Origin: Lachnospiraceae bacterium
GTDB taxonomy: Bacteria; Bacillota; Clostridia; Lachnospirales; Lachnospiraceae
Reading direction: 5' to 3'
Length of the DNA stretch: 64,000 nucleotides
NCBI GenBank assembly: GCA_029063085.1
Contig: JAIDOW010000073.1
Location: 58,233 to 122,232 of the forward strand
A model generated the notes under the pieces. The model saw nothing but the letters and a program-made list of their open reading frames with translations, ran no database searches and was not told the DNA's origin. Below are positions 45,785 to 55,762 of this stretch, piece after piece. How positions within the stretch are numbered: the stretch's first letter is position 1; each line of letters starts with the position of its first letter. The translations under genes were made by a program, and so were the position numbers.

Positions 45785-45825
45785 TTTCTAATACTTCCTT
45801 TGAATACATTCGATATCTGTCTCTT

Positions 45826-45860
45826 TTAAAAAAAGAAAGTCCGGGGAGCTGCCTCGGACT
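45826..45860 (-). terminator. intrinsic terminator of the bacterial-Ig protein gene
   Basis: AGTCCGAGG and CCCCGGACT pair (one G-U) around a five-base loop and are followed on the minus strand by TTTCTTTTTTT. It lies directly after the stop at 45875. Confidence 0.88.
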
Positions 45861-45874
45861 CTCTTTATCATGTT

Positions 45875-48800
45875 CTATTTGACCTGAATCTTAATACTTG
45901 CTTTCTTTCCACTGCCATCCTTGGCTTTCGCCGTAATCTTTACCTTGCCCTTTGCTTTTGCAGTTACCTTACCCTTAGAATTAACATCCGCAATCTTTTT
46001 ATTACTTGATGTCCATGTCAATTCCTTGCTGATTCCTTTGGATGGGGTAAACCTTACCTTAATCTTCATGGATTTACCGACTTTCAGTGTCTTCTTTCCG
46101 GTCAGCTTGATTTTCTTTACTGCCTGCTTCATAACAGTAATTTTATATACTGCTTTAATACTGTTGTTTTCTGCCGAAACTGCTGTAACCGTTATCTTTT
46201 TCCCTTTAGCGGCTTTTTTGACTGTTACAACACCTTTGCTGTTAACAGACGCATATTTACTGTTGTTTACTTTCCAGACAACCTGCTTATTCGCTGCATT
46301 TTCAGGATACACATTGCAAGTCAGTGCAATCTTTTTGCCCGGTGCGACTTTCTTGGTATCACCAGTAATTTTAAGACCGGATACTTTTATATTTTCGATT
46401 TCTGGCGGTGTTACGATCGGATCTTTTTCTGGCGGTGTTACAACAGGATCTTTTCCTGAACCTTCTTCCTTCACTGTGACCATGCAGGAAGCAGTTGTGC
46501 CGCTTCCATCCTTTGCAACCACTCTGATCTCTGCATTCCCTGCTGTTATACCTGTTACATTTCCGTTCTCATCTACCGTTGCAACCAATGGATTGCTGCT
46601 GATCCACTCCACTTCTTTATTATCTGCCATTTCAGGCTCTATTCCCACAATCTTTATCTGGAACGTTCCGTTTTTATCTATGGTCTTTTGTTCTGTATCC
46701 AACACGATTTTACTGACAAATACCGTTTCCGCAGACTTCTGAACTGTAACAGTACAGCTTCTGGAGTTTCCATCAATCTCTGCCGTAATCACTGCTATTC
46801 CCTCTGATCTGGCTTCCACCTCTCCGTTTTCGTCCACACTTGCGATATCCGGGTTATTACTCTTCCACCTTACAGTATAGGAATCCGCTCCTTCCGGTAC
46901 AGCCGGAATAATAGATAATCTTTCCTTCTCTCCGATCTTCATTGTCATGGAAGTTTTATCCAGTTCAAAATTGATAACCGGACTGTTTACTGTTACTGTA
47001 CAGGAAGCAGATATACCACTCTCATCCTTTGCCATCGCCATGATCACTGCCTGCCCTGCAGCTACACCTGTCACGTTTCCGTTCTCATCTACCGTTGCAA
47101 CCAATGGATCGCTGCTAATCCATTCCACTTCTTTATTATCTGCCGTTTCAGGCTCTATTCCCGTAATCTTTATCTGGAACTTTTCGTTTTTATCTATGGT
47201 TTTTTCTGCGATATCCAATACGATTTTACTTACCAGTATCGGTTCAGGCTTTTCAACCATAACGGTACAGCTTCTGGAAATTCCATTAATTACCGCAGTA
47301 ATCACTGCCGTTCCCCCTGACTTGGCCTCTACTTCGCCGTTTTCATTCACGCTCGCAATATCCTGATTGTCGCTCTCCCACTTAACGGTATAAGGATCTG
47401 CATTTTCCGGTACGACAGAGGTAACAGATAAGCTTTCCCAGTTTCCAATCTGCATTGACACGGCTGTCTTATTCAGAGCAAAACCTGTCACCGGGTTTGA
47501 AACCGTTACTGTACATGTTTTTTCAAATCCACCTGCTCTTACCGTTATCTCTACTGTTCCTGTCTTTTTTGCTGTTACAATTCCTGTATCAGCATTTACT
47601 TCCACAATTCCTTCCTGATTGCTTAAACCATATTCTATATTGCCAATTACCGCTCCTGACGGTTCAGGTATGACCGTAATTGCCTCCTGTTGTCCTGCCT
47701 TCAAATCCATATGCTCCGGTATAACCTGAATCCCCGTTAAATTCTCCGACGTAGGAGCTGTCACAGTCACCATACAGGTATTTACAATCTCCTCTGTTCC
47801 ATTATGAATCTTAGCCGAAATGGTAACCGTTCCCGCATTTTTTGCCGTAATCTTTCCATTCAAAACATCCGCAACCGAAGAGTCACTGCTGCTATATGTT
47901 ACAGTATAGGCATCCGGATTTGCCGGTGTTGTAGATGCAATATAGATTGTCTCCGAGTTACCCGCTGTCAGCGTCACAGTCTCCTTATTCAATGTAAATC
48001 CAGTAAGCGGATTCGCCACTGTCACCGTACAAATTTTCGAAATACCATTGATGACCGCTGTAATTACAGCCGTTCCGGTTCCTGCCGCTTTTACAACACC
48101 GGTATTATCTACCGTTGCAACACCGGAATCACTGCTGCTCCACATTACGGTATAGGTATCCGGATTTGCCGGCGTCGTAACAGGAGTCAGCTTCCAAATC
48201 TCACCGCCTTTTAACGACAACTCCTCCTTATCCAGGTAAAAATCTGTCACAGGATTCGTCACCTTCACCGTACAGGTTCTGGAAATACTGTTAATCTTCG
48301 CCGTAATCACCGCTGTTCCGGTTGATACTGCTGTTACATTACCGTCTTTATCAACTGTAGCAACTTTTGTATCATTACTGCTCCATATATTCTGCCAGTT
48401 CACCGAAAATTCTTCCGCATCTGACGGTGTTATGCTGGAAATTTCAAGTTTAAAACCTTCACCGGTTTTAAGAGCCTTATTGGCTTCATTTAAAGTAAAA
48501 TCAGTGATTACCACAGGTTTTCTCATGATATCTATAGAAACAGTAATTGTAGTGTAATTAGCCTTATCCGAACCTGTATATTCTGCTATAGCCGTAACCA
48601 TCTCTTCAGAAACCAGAGCCTTTGTTCTGTCTGCCTCCTGCCAGATCCATCCGTCAGGCAGTGTCACATCGCCAACCGTTTTTACATTATAATCAGCTTC
48701 CATATATGTATTCGGTGTATTGGAAGGTTTCGCTGCCTTCGTAATCCAAAAAAATTTCGTAAAAGAACCTGTATACTCGGAACTGTCTATTGCCTGAATA

Positions 48801-49762
48801 GTTACAGCAGCCTTATTTGCACTCGTGCTGACATTAATATTATTTTTATATACCAGTTGATAATCTACTCCCTCTGTCAAAGTCTTATCCCCGTCTTTAA
48901 CCGTTATCTTTTCTGACGGTATAATCTCACTTCCAGTATATACATGATTAGACAGGGTATCTGGCGTTATGGTCAACTTATTAATCTCTTTCTTGGGCAC
49001 AGATGTTGTGACAGCCTGAAACGTTATAGGTGTATTCCATTCCGTTGCTTTACTACTTGCCGAAGGTACAAACCAGAGACTCCAGTAGTATGTTTTGCCT
49101 GCCTCCAATTCACCTTCCCAATATTTAGCAGTTTTCCCCGCTGCCTTTGCATTCTCCACATAATTATCACCAAAAAACTGATAACTAATAGCACTTGTAT
49201 CAAATGCAAATTTGTATTTATCAGTTACCTCTGGTGTAAACTTAAAATATATTTTCTCATCTCTCACACTAGCATTTAACTTTTTCAACAATATAGTATC
49301 TGAATAACCATCTGTTAAAGTTATTGTATTTGCATCTGTTCTTTCTACCCAATAATTCGCATATAGCATTAAATCATTTGTTACAGGCTGATCCAGATTA
49401 TACGGTTCACCAGATGGATAAGACCATGGTTTTGCCTCACTTTTATACCACCCTAAAAAATGATATCCTTCCATATAAGGTTCCTCCAGCTTTGGCAATT
49501 CGGAACCCTCATCCATCATCTCCGTAAAATGACAATACCGGTTGTTAATTTCATGACCTTCCTCTGGATCTTTTTTTATTGAATCATAAAACGTAACCCT
49601 GTATGTCGATACACTGGCAGCAAAAGATTCCAACGGCTGTACCAATACCATTAAGGCTACCAGTACCATACTGAGAATCCTATACACCTTTGACCTCCTG
49701 CTCTTATGGGATACCATCAAAACACTATTGCCAGTTCCCCACCTTCTTACCTCATCATCCAT
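45875..49762 (-). CDS. secreted multi-domain bacterial Ig-like (Big_2) surface protein
   Basis: 1295 residues. A long n-region and a hydrophobic signal (about 28-47, ending ESFAA) lead to an InlB/Listeria-type repeat (EGYHFLGWYKS) and two less defined beta domains. From about residue 425 there are ten Ig-like Big_2 domains, each with a W-S-S-x-x-x-x-VA-V core and a G-TA-VITA strand (e.g. VMWSSSDSGVATVD). Domains 5-6 and 7-8 are near-copies. A proline linker (DPVVTPPEKDPIVTPPE) precedes the last two, which are extremely lysine-rich. There is no LPXTG or SLH anchor; the basic end could bind wall polymers, an inference. AAGGAGGAG supports the start. The ligand is unknown. Confidence 0.88.
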   Translation of the reverse strand: MDDEVRRWGTGNSVLMVSHKSRRSKVYRILSMVLVALMVLVQPLESFAASVSTYRVTFYDSIKKDPEEGHEINNRYCHFTEMMDEGSELPKLEEPYMEGYHFLGWYKSEAKPWSYPSGEPYNLDQPVTNDLMLYANYWVERTDANTITLTDGYSDTILLKKLNASVRDEKIYFKFTPEVTDKYKFAFDTSAISYQFFGDNYVENAKAAGKTAKYWEGELEAGKTYYWSLWFVPSASSKATEWNTPITFQAVTTSVPKKEINKLTITPDTLSNHVYTGSEIIPSEKITVKDGDKTLTEGVDYQLVYKNNINVSTSANKAAVTIQAIDSSEYTGSFTKFFWITKAAKPSNTPNTYMEADYNVKTVGDVTLPDGWIWQEADRTKALVSEEMVTAIAEYTGSDKANYTTITVSIDIMRKPVVITDFTLNEANKALKTGEGFKLEISSITPSDAEEFSVNWQNIWSSNDTKVATVDKDGNVTAVSTGTAVITAKINSISRTCTVKVTNPVTDFYLDKEELSLKGGEIWKLTPVTTPANPDTYTVMWSSSDSGVATVDNTGVVKAAGTGTAVITAVINGISKICTVTVANPLTGFTLNKETVTLTAGNSETIYIASTTPANPDAYTVTYSSSDSSVADVLNGKITAKNAGTVTISAKIHNGTEEIVNTCMVTVTAPTSENLTGIQVIPEHMDLKAGQQEAITVIPEPSGAVIGNIEYGLSNQEGIVEVNADTGIVTAKKTGTVEITVRAGGFEKTCTVTVSNPVTGFALNKTAVSMQIGNWESLSVTSVVPENADPYTVKWESDNQDIASVNENGEVEAKSGGTAVITAVINGISRSCTVMVEKPEPILVSKIVLDIAEKTIDKNEKFQIKITGIEPETADNKEVEWISSDPLVATVDENGNVTGVAAGQAVIMAMAKDESGISASCTVTVNSPVINFELDKTSMTMKIGEKERLSIIPAVPEGADSYTVRWKSNNPDIASVDENGEVEARSEGIAVITAEIDGNSRSCTVTVQKSAETVFVSKIVLDTEQKTIDKNGTFQIKIVGIEPEMADNKEVEWISSNPLVATVDENGNVTGITAGNAEIRVVAKDGSGTTASCMVTVKEEGSGKDPVVTPPEKDPIVTPPEIENIKVSGLKITGDTKKVAPGKKIALTCNVYPENAANKQVVWKVNNSKYASVNSKGVVTVKKAAKGKKITVTAVSAENNSIKAVYKITVMKQAVKKIKLTGKKTLKVGKSMKIKVRFTPSKGISKELTWTSSNKKIADVNSKGKVTAKAKGKVKITAKAKDGSGKKASIKIQVK

Positions 49763-49831
49763 AAATTACTCCTCCTTATATTTTTTATATATCGTTTCCC
49801 TTCCATCAGGAAATAGATTTCATCATAAACT

Positions 49832-50269
49832 TCACGTCCGTTTAATAAATGTCTGGCTGCACTTCGGGCAGCGGATATTGACTTTATTTCTTCCTTTTGG
49901 TATACGGATTATCTGCTTACAGGTACTGCATACAAAATATGCATACTCTGTATCCCGTAAAGTCTTTATCTTCATCTTCACACATAACTTTAAATACTGA
50001 CAATATACCACAACGCTTCCCATGTACCGCATATAAAAAGCATTTTCCCTGCTCCTCTTATCCAGTTTTTTAGAAAATACCCGCATATAGCAAAGCACTA
50101 CAAAAACTGCTCCTACCAATGTGAAAATCCAGTTTCTTGTAAACAGGGCAATCACAATAAAAATAAAGCCTACCAGCATCAGCAGATTATTCAGTTCATC
50201 CAGTCCACATCTTTTTGACATGGCATTGCCAATATCTTCCCTTAACATTGTTAAATATTTGTTTAACAT
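49832..50269 (-). CDS. small membrane protein with C-terminal zinc ribbon, function unknown
   Basis: 145 residues from the ATG at 50269 (AGAGAGGA upstream; the track start has none). A helical N-terminus is followed by two adjacent hydrophobic segments (LLMLVGFIFIVIALF and IFTLVGAVFVVLCYM), a basic loop, and a C-terminal zinc ribbon formed by CSTCKQ and CPKCSQ. I do not recognise the family by name. It lies between hemW and the Ig-like protein gene. The topology suggests a cytoplasmic zinc ribbon tethered to the membrane. Confidence 0.75.
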   Translation of the reverse strand: MLNKYLTMLREDIGNAMSKRCGLDELNNLLMLVGFIFIVIALFTRNWIFTLVGAVFVVLCYMRVFSKKLDKRSRENAFYMRYMGSVVVYCQYLKLCVKMKIKTLRDTEYAYFVCSTCKQIIRIPKGRNKVNIRCPKCSQTFIKRT

Positions 50270-50384
50270 GACAATATCCTCTCTTGACATCCAGTTTCAA
50301 AATCAAGGCTGCAACAGCTCCATTTTCCTCTACAGCCTGTATTCATATGATACATCCAACAAACACTATTATCAACCAAAATAT

Positions 50385-51671
50385 CTATAGCATAAATTCT
50401 GCCATTATCACATTGCTGACATCGAGTCCTGCATCGCTTAAATATATACTGTCTTCTCGTTCTATAAGCATACCCATATCAATATACTTATCTATCACTT
50501 TTCCATAAACACTTTCTGCCGTAACTCCAAACCGTTCTTTGAATTCTGTCTTGGAAATCCCTTTTAACATTCTAAAACCCAAAAACATGAATTCTTCCAT
50601 CTCCTCTTTACGCTTAAGGATATGCAGGTCTTTATAATAATCCCTAATAAACTCGGAAAGGATATTTTCTCCATATACATCTTCTTCATATATAGCATCC
50701 TCAGTTCTTCCAAGCATCCGAAACATTTCCGTATATTCATCTTCCTGCATGCTTCCACACTGGGAAAAACGCCCGATATATTCTTCCAAATTCTCCACTC
50801 CATGAAACCTTACTTTCTGATACCGGTTATCTGGAAACCTTACATTCAGATAAGAGGAAGCCCCCAGTCCCACTCCCAGATATTCCCCACCAGTCCAATA
50901 CACGATATTATGCCGGCATTCAAAACCAGTCCTTGCGTAATTGGAAATCTCATAACGGGAATATCCGCTGTTTTGCAAAAGTGTTTTCGTCCTTGCATAC
51001 AAAAGTCTGTCCACTTCTTCTGATGGAAGTTCTTTTAACAGTTCCCCATCCTCACTAAAAGGTGTCCCCTCTTCTATGATCAGGCTGTATGCTGAAATAT
51101 GCTCCGGCTGCATTTTTACCACTTTTGCCAGTGTATGAATATAGGATTCCACACTCTCTTTTGGGAGTCCTGACATCAGGTCAACATTGATATTATTAAA
51201 CCCTGCCTGCCTCGCACTATTATATGCAGCTATAAACTGGTCATAATTATGCACCCTCCCCAGTATCTTTAACATATCATCATTGGTGCTCTGTAATCCA
51301 ATACTCAGCCGATTAATCCCCAGCCGGCGATACTCCTCAAGCTTTTCCCTTGTCAGGCTGTCCGGATTGCCCTCAATTGTAATTTCCGCTCTTTTGTCTA
51401 TTACAAAAACCTTATCAATCGTCTGAATAATCTGCTCTATCAGTGAGACATCCATATAAGACGGTGTACCTCCCCCAATAAAAACAGTCTGTAACACATA
51501 TTCCCCAGCAATCGAACTGTAAGCCTCTATCTCTTTACAAAGTGCAGATACATATTGCTTCTGTCTTTCATATCCATATCCGCTAAAAGACAGGAAATCA
51601 CAATACAGACATTTTGATTTACAAAATGGAATATGTACATATAAACTTAAATCCCTTACTTCCGGCTCCAT
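50385..51671 (-). CDS. hemW: radical SAM heme chaperone HemW
   Basis: 428 residues from the ATG at 51671 (CAGGGGAA upstream). It begins LSLYVHIPFCKSKCLYCDFLSF with the CxxxCxxC [4Fe-4S] motif plus the following aromatic, then FIGGGTPSYM, EGNPDSL, INRLSIGLQS and HNIVYWTGGEYLGVGLGASSY, matching HemW rather than HemN. A winged-helix HemN_C domain ends the chain. HemW delivers heme to membrane proteins. The long-standing label 'oxygen-independent coproporphyrinogen oxidase' is not appropriate. It follows lepA closely, a common arrangement. Confidence 0.93.
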   Translation of the reverse strand: MEPEVRDLSLYVHIPFCKSKCLYCDFLSFSGYGYERQKQYVSALCKEIEAYSSIAGEYVLQTVFIGGGTPSYMDVSLIEQIIQTIDKVFVIDKRAEITIEGNPDSLTREKLEEYRRLGINRLSIGLQSTNDDMLKILGRVHNYDQFIAAYNSARQAGFNNINVDLMSGLPKESVESYIHTLAKVVKMQPEHISAYSLIIEEGTPFSEDGELLKELPSEEVDRLLYARTKTLLQNSGYSRYEISNYARTGFECRHNIVYWTGGEYLGVGLGASSYLNVRFPDNRYQKVRFHGVENLEEYIGRFSQCGSMQEDEYTEMFRMLGRTEDAIYEEDVYGENILSEFIRDYYKDLHILKRKEEMEEFMFLGFRMLKGISKTEFKERFGVTAESVYGKVIDKYIDMGMLIEREDSIYLSDAGLDVSNVIMAEFML

Positions 51672-51718
51672 TTTAATTCCCCTGTCTCTTGTAACCAATT
51701 TGCTTTAGTGCTAATTCG

Positions 51719-53533
51719 TTATTCGTCATCTAATTTTAATACGCTCATAAATGCTTTCTGAGGAATCTCTACGTTCCCAATCTGGCGCATACGCTTTTTC
51801 CCCTCTTTTTGTTTTTCAAGAAGTTTCTTCTTTCTGGAAATATCACCGCCATAACACTTGGCAAGAACATCTTTGCGCAAAGCCTTTACGGTTTCTCTGG
51901 CAATAATCTTGCTTCCAATTGCTGCCTGAATCGGTATTTCAAATAAATGTCTCGGTATTTCCCCTTTCAGCTTTTCACACATCCTGCGCCCTCTCTCATA
52001 AGCAGTATCTGCATGTACGATAAAAGAAAGTGCATCCACCTCTTCTTTATTAATCAAAATATCCAGTTTTACAAGATTAGACCTTACATAACCATTTAAT
52101 TCATAATCAAAAGATGCATACCCTCTTGAACGGGATTTTAATGCATCAAAGAAATCATAAATAATCTCATTAAGTGGCAGGTCATATTTCAAAAGTGCCC
52201 TGCTCTCCTCCATATATTCCATACTCTTATACACCCCCCGCCGTTCCTGGCAAAGCTGCATAATTGCACCCACATAATCCTTTGTCACCATAATCTCTGC
52301 CGCAACAAAAGGTTCTTCCATATAGTCAATCTGAGAAGGGTCCGGAAGATTAGACGGATTAGTTAGTTCTATCATCTCTTTGTCTGTCTTGTAAACACGA
52401 TACACAACACCTGGTGCCGTCGTCACTAAATCCAGATTATATTCCCTCTCCAAACGTTCCTGAATGATCTCTAAATGCAGCAGACCCAGAAAACCACATC
52501 GGAACCCAAATCCCAACGCAATGGAAGTCTCTGCTTCATAACTAAGTGCGGCATCATTCAACTGAAGCTTTTCTAACGCATCTCTGAGATCAGGGTATTT
52601 CGCTCCATCCGCCGGATAAAGGCCACAATACACCATTGGATTCGCTTTTTTATAGCCAGATAATGCCTCAGCACAGGGATTCCCTGCATCCGTCACCGTA
52701 TCTCCTACCTGTGTATCTTTCACATCTTTTAAACTTGCCGTAATATAACCTACCATCCCCGCAGATAACTCATCCTGCGGAATAAACTGACCTGCACCGA
52801 AAATCCCAACCTCCACGACCTCAACTGTTGCTCCAGTGGCCATCATTTTGATAGTACTTCCCTTCTTTACAGAACCGTCAAACAAACGGCAAAAAATTAT
52901 AACGCCCTTATATGCATCATACTTGCTGTCAAAAATAAGTGCTTTAAGCGGAGCTTCCACATCACCGGAAGGGGCGGGAATCTTTGTCACAATCTGTTCC
53001 AATACCTCATCAATATTAAGCCCAGTCTTCGCAGAAATTCTCGGAGCATCCTGTGCCTCGATCCCAATTACATCCTCAATTTCATTCATTACCCGATCTG
53101 GATCTGCACTTGGTAAATCTATCTTATTGATCACTGGCATAACATCCAGATCATTATCTATTGCCAGATATACATTCGCCAAAGTCTGTGCCTCAATACC
53201 CTGGGCAGCATCCACTACCAGTATCGCTCCCTCACAGGCCGCAAGACTTCTGGATACCTCATAATTAAAATCCACATGTCCCGGAGTATCAATCAGATTA
53301 AAGATATATTCTTCTCCATCCTGTGCCTTATAAACAATACGTACCGCCTGTGCCTTAATGGTAATACCGCGTTCTCTTTCCAGTTCCATATTGTCAAGAA
53401 CCTGTGCCTGCATCTCCCGGTCGGTCAATAATCCTGTTCTCTCAATGATCCTGTCCGCCAGGGTCGACTTCCCATGGTCAATATGGGCGATAATACAAAA
53501 ATTGCGAATCTTACTCTGGTCTAAATGTGCCAT
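51719..53533 (-). CDS. lepA: elongation factor 4 (LepA)
   Basis: 604 residues, the family's length. The GTPase motifs are [14 protein letters not shown] (G1), RGITI (G2), DTPGHVDF (G3) and NKIDLP (G4). EF-G-like domains follow, and the LepA-specific C-terminus includes GYASFDYEL and [23 protein letters not shown]. It is a ribosome-associated GTPase thought to help 30S biogenesis. AGGAG precedes the ATG. Co-transcription with gpr, spoIIP and hemW is likely. Confidence 0.98.
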   Translation of the reverse strand: MAHLDQSKIRNFCIIAHIDHGKSTLADRIIERTGLLTDREMQAQVLDNMELERERGITIKAQAVRIVYKAQDGEEYIFNLIDTPGHVDFNYEVSRSLAACEGAILVVDAAQGIEAQTLANVYLAIDNDLDVMPVINKIDLPSADPDRVMNEIEDVIGIEAQDAPRISAKTGLNIDEVLEQIVTKIPAPSGDVEAPLKALIFDSKYDAYKGVIIFCRLFDGSVKKGSTIKMMATGATVEVVEVGIFGAGQFIPQDELSAGMVGYITASLKDVKDTQVGDTVTDAGNPCAEALSGYKKANPMVYCGLYPADGAKYPDLRDALEKLQLNDAALSYEAETSIALGFGFRCGFLGLLHLEIIQERLEREYNLDLVTTAPGVVYRVYKTDKEMIELTNPSNLPDPSQIDYMEEPFVAAEIMVTKDYVGAIMQLCQERRGVYKSMEYMEESRALLKYDLPLNEIIYDFFDALKSRSRGYASFDYELNGYVRSNLVKLDILINKEEVDALSFIVHADTAYERGRRMCEKLKGEIPRHLFEIPIQAAIGSKIIARETVKALRKDVLAKCYGGDISRKKKLLEKQKEGKKRMRQIGNVEIPQKAFMSVLKLDDE

Positions 53534-53581
53534 CTTTTTTCTCCTGTTCTGTGTATCCTCAAGTGTATATAGTATACCACA

Positions 53582-54715
53582 TTATTCCTTTTTACTCAAC
53601 ACTTTATCAAGGATTGCAGCCAGCGGTTCCATCGCATTCTTCTCCTCCTGCACCGTGTTATTTTGTGCCCCGGCTTCAATCAGAGCAGCTCTCGGCATTA
53701 AATGAAGATTATACCGCAGACTTCTCACATATATTTTCCTTATGTAATCACCATAATGCTCTTTTCCTGCCAGATACATTTGAAAACTAAAGGAAAGATT
53801 TGTCAGTTTATTAGGATTTTTCAAATATTCGATTTCTCCGTTCATATTCGACCGGCTCACTCCATTTAGAAACATAATTTTGGCAGTAGGTTTTCCGTTC
53901 ACCTCTGTTACCAGATGTGTTTCTTCATTCACTCCGTCCCTATGTAAATCAATGACCACTTCTATCGAAGGATTTTCCTGTAAAATTTTTGTTACGTTTG
54001 CATACGCATTTTCATAGGCCTTACTTCGGTCAAGCACTCCGTCTATCATGTCATATGCCGTTTCATCATGGTATACTGAGATACCATACTCTTTTCTAAG
54101 AATCTCGGCTAGATAACTTCCTACACCTATGATCGTGTCCTCCTTTACCCCCTCCCTGCTGTCGGCAAAACTCTCTGAGCCATGGGTATGGTATATTAAA
54201 ACTTTATATTCATTATTACCCTCCACTCCTCCGTTTTTTATACCTTCAACCGATAAATCCACATCCAGCAGATTCTTAATATCCAGTTCCTCTGCCGTCA
54301 TACTCGTATTGCTATCCACCACAAAAATTTTATTCAATAAAAATTCCGGTTTTTCCAGTTGTTCCCTGCTATATGTTGTCCCATTTGTTCCATCTGCCAA
54401 GGTTGTCACAGGGTCAGGGGGGACTGCCTCCTGTTCCTGCTCTGCCATGACACTGTCACCACCTACCGGTTCCTCATTCTCATCCTCAAAAAACCAGTCC
54501 GGCACTTCATAACCGGCAGCATAATCCACAGACGGATTTCCGTATTGTGTCTCAAAAGCCAGAAGTGGTATTATTTGTGCAGTAGCTCTCAAAAACCAGT
54601 CCGACTCCTTAGAAAACGGTTCCATAAATAAAAACCATGCAATCATAACGGCTGCCACTGCCAGTCTCTTTCTATTCAGTTTTTTTGCGGAATCCAGATA
54701 ATGATAATTTTTCAT
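53582..54715 (-). CDS. spoIIP: stage II sporulation protein P (SpoIIP), peptidoglycan amidase/endopeptidase
   Basis: 377 residues. An N-terminal membrane anchor (about 18-34) and a variable linker (about 50-150) precede the SpoIIP domain: LIYHTHGSESF with a zinc histidine, SVYHDETAYD with a conserved glutamate, VVIDLHRDGV, and EAGAQNNTVQEEKNAMEPLA near the end. SpoIIP works with SpoIID and SpoIIM to thin septal peptidoglycan during engulfment. It lies between gpr and lepA, as is common in Clostridia. Confidence 0.95.
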   Translation of the reverse strand: MKNYHYLDSAKKLNRKRLAVAAVMIAWFLFMEPFSKESDWFLRATAQIIPLLAFETQYGNPSVDYAAGYEVPDWFFEDENEEPVGGDSVMAEQEQEAVPPDPVTTLADGTNGTTYSREQLEKPEFLLNKIFVVDSNTSMTAEELDIKNLLDVDLSVEGIKNGGVEGNNEYKVLIYHTHGSESFADSREGVKEDTIIGVGSYLAEILRKEYGISVYHDETAYDMIDGVLDRSKAYENAYANVTKILQENPSIEVVIDLHRDGVNEETHLVTEVNGKPTAKIMFLNGVSRSNMNGEIEYLKNPNKLTNLSFSFQMYLAGKEHYGDYIRKIYVRSLRYNLHLMPRAALIEAGAQNNTVQEEKNAMEPLAAILDKVLSKKE

Positions 54716-54743
54716 ACTAACATTCTATTCCGCATTTTCATTT

Positions 54744-55649
54744 CTATGCTAATGCTGCCTGATTGATTGCTTCCGAAATTGTATAACTGATCCTCTTCAC
54801 GGCTTCATCTATATCTTTTGGCGTTACAAACATATTTTCCAGATAGGGGGTAACCATTTCGCAGGCAAGCTGATATCTCTCCTCCTCATTAAATTTTTTC
54901 AGCACATTTTTAGTAGCCTGTTTTCCGATAGCCGCAACCATAACTTCCATTGCATCATTTACAATGGTAGGCACTGCTATCACAGTCGGCACACCAATTG
55001 CCAGAACGGGCACACCGACATTTTCTTCATTTATCGCCTTTCTGTGATTTCCTACTCCCGAACCCGGAGTAATTCCGGTATCTGCCAGCTGAATAGTCTT
55101 ATTTAACCGGTCAGATTCCCTTGCGGCCAAAGCATCGATTACAATTAAAAGTTCCGGTTTTATCTCTTTGACCAGTGCATTTAAAATCGTTAAAGACTCC
55201 ATCCCCGTCTGTGCCATCACCCCCGGTGCAATCGCACTAATTTCCACGCTCTTGGAAATAATTCCTTCTTTTAATAAATGTCTTGTCACATACAGATTAT
55301 CAATCACAAAGGGGCCCAGTGCATCCGGAGTCACTTCTCTATTTCCAAGTCCTGCCACCATAATCTTTTTTTTGTTCCCGATAAACTGTCTTAAATGTCT
55401 TGAAAGCACCTCCATCATTGGCTGATGAAATCCCTCATCATGCTGTCTTAACTGCTCGCTTTCCAACGTAATATAAGTTCCGATCGGTTTTCCCAAATTC
55501 ATGGCACCCTCATCATTTTCCACTACGATGCGCACTTCTTTTATATCTGTATCTCCATTATTTTTTGTCATTACATGTACGCCTTTTATCGGTTCATCAC
55601 TTTGTAAATCTTCTTTCATCTCTACCGCAAGGTCTGTTCTGCCACGCAT
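54744..55649 (-). CDS. gpr: GPR germination endopeptidase
   Basis: 301 residues from the ATG at 55649 behind AAGGAGA; the track ATG eight codons upstream has no ribosome-binding site. The RTDLAVEMKE start is conserved, as are YITLESEQLRQHD, VAGLGNREVTPDALGP, SAIAPGVMAQTGMES, VIDALAARESDRLNKTIQLADTGITPGSGVGNHR and VPTIVNDAM. GPR degrades small acid-soluble spore proteins at germination and uses an aspartate in the DALAARESDR region. Only three residues precede RTDLA, so the propeptide is very short compared with Bacillus unless the earlier start is used. No convincing forespore promoter could be identified by eye. Confidence 0.95.
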   Translation of the reverse strand: MRGRTDLAVEMKEDLQSDEPIKGVHVMTKNNGDTDIKEVRIVVENDEGAMNLGKPIGTYITLESEQLRQHDEGFHQPMMEVLSRHLRQFIGNKKKIMVAGLGNREVTPDALGPFVIDNLYVTRHLLKEGIISKSVEISAIAPGVMAQTGMESLTILNALVKEIKPELLIVIDALAARESDRLNKTIQLADTGITPGSGVGNHRKAINEENVGVPVLAIGVPTVIAVPTIVNDAMEVMVAAIGKQATKNVLKKFNEEERYQLACEMVTPYLENMFVTPKDIDEAVKRISYTISEAINQAALA

Positions 55650-55722
55650 ATAGATATCTCCTTCCACTTGCATCCCATTAAAATTTTCTTACCACAATAA
55701 GGTATTTTTATATCTATAAATA

Positions 55723-55752
55723 TTGACCGTTTTCCCCCTCCTTATACACTAT
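55723..55752 (+). promoter_or_regulatory. candidate promoter for palindromic element E1
   Basis: Plus strand TTGACC, an 18-bp spacer and CACTAT, ending 10 bp before the first arm of E1, so transcription would begin almost exactly at the element's base stem. Confidence 0.4.
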
Positions 55753-55762
55753 CTTCTTTATT

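Noticed and set aside
46550-47150. Repeats in the Ig-like gene as a CRISPR or DNA repeat array
   Set aside because: Period and phase match protein domains of about 86 residues; no short regular repeats or unique spacers.
55650-55722. Forespore (SigF/SigG) promoter for gpr
   Set aside because: No pair of elements with acceptable sequence and spacing could be found by eye.
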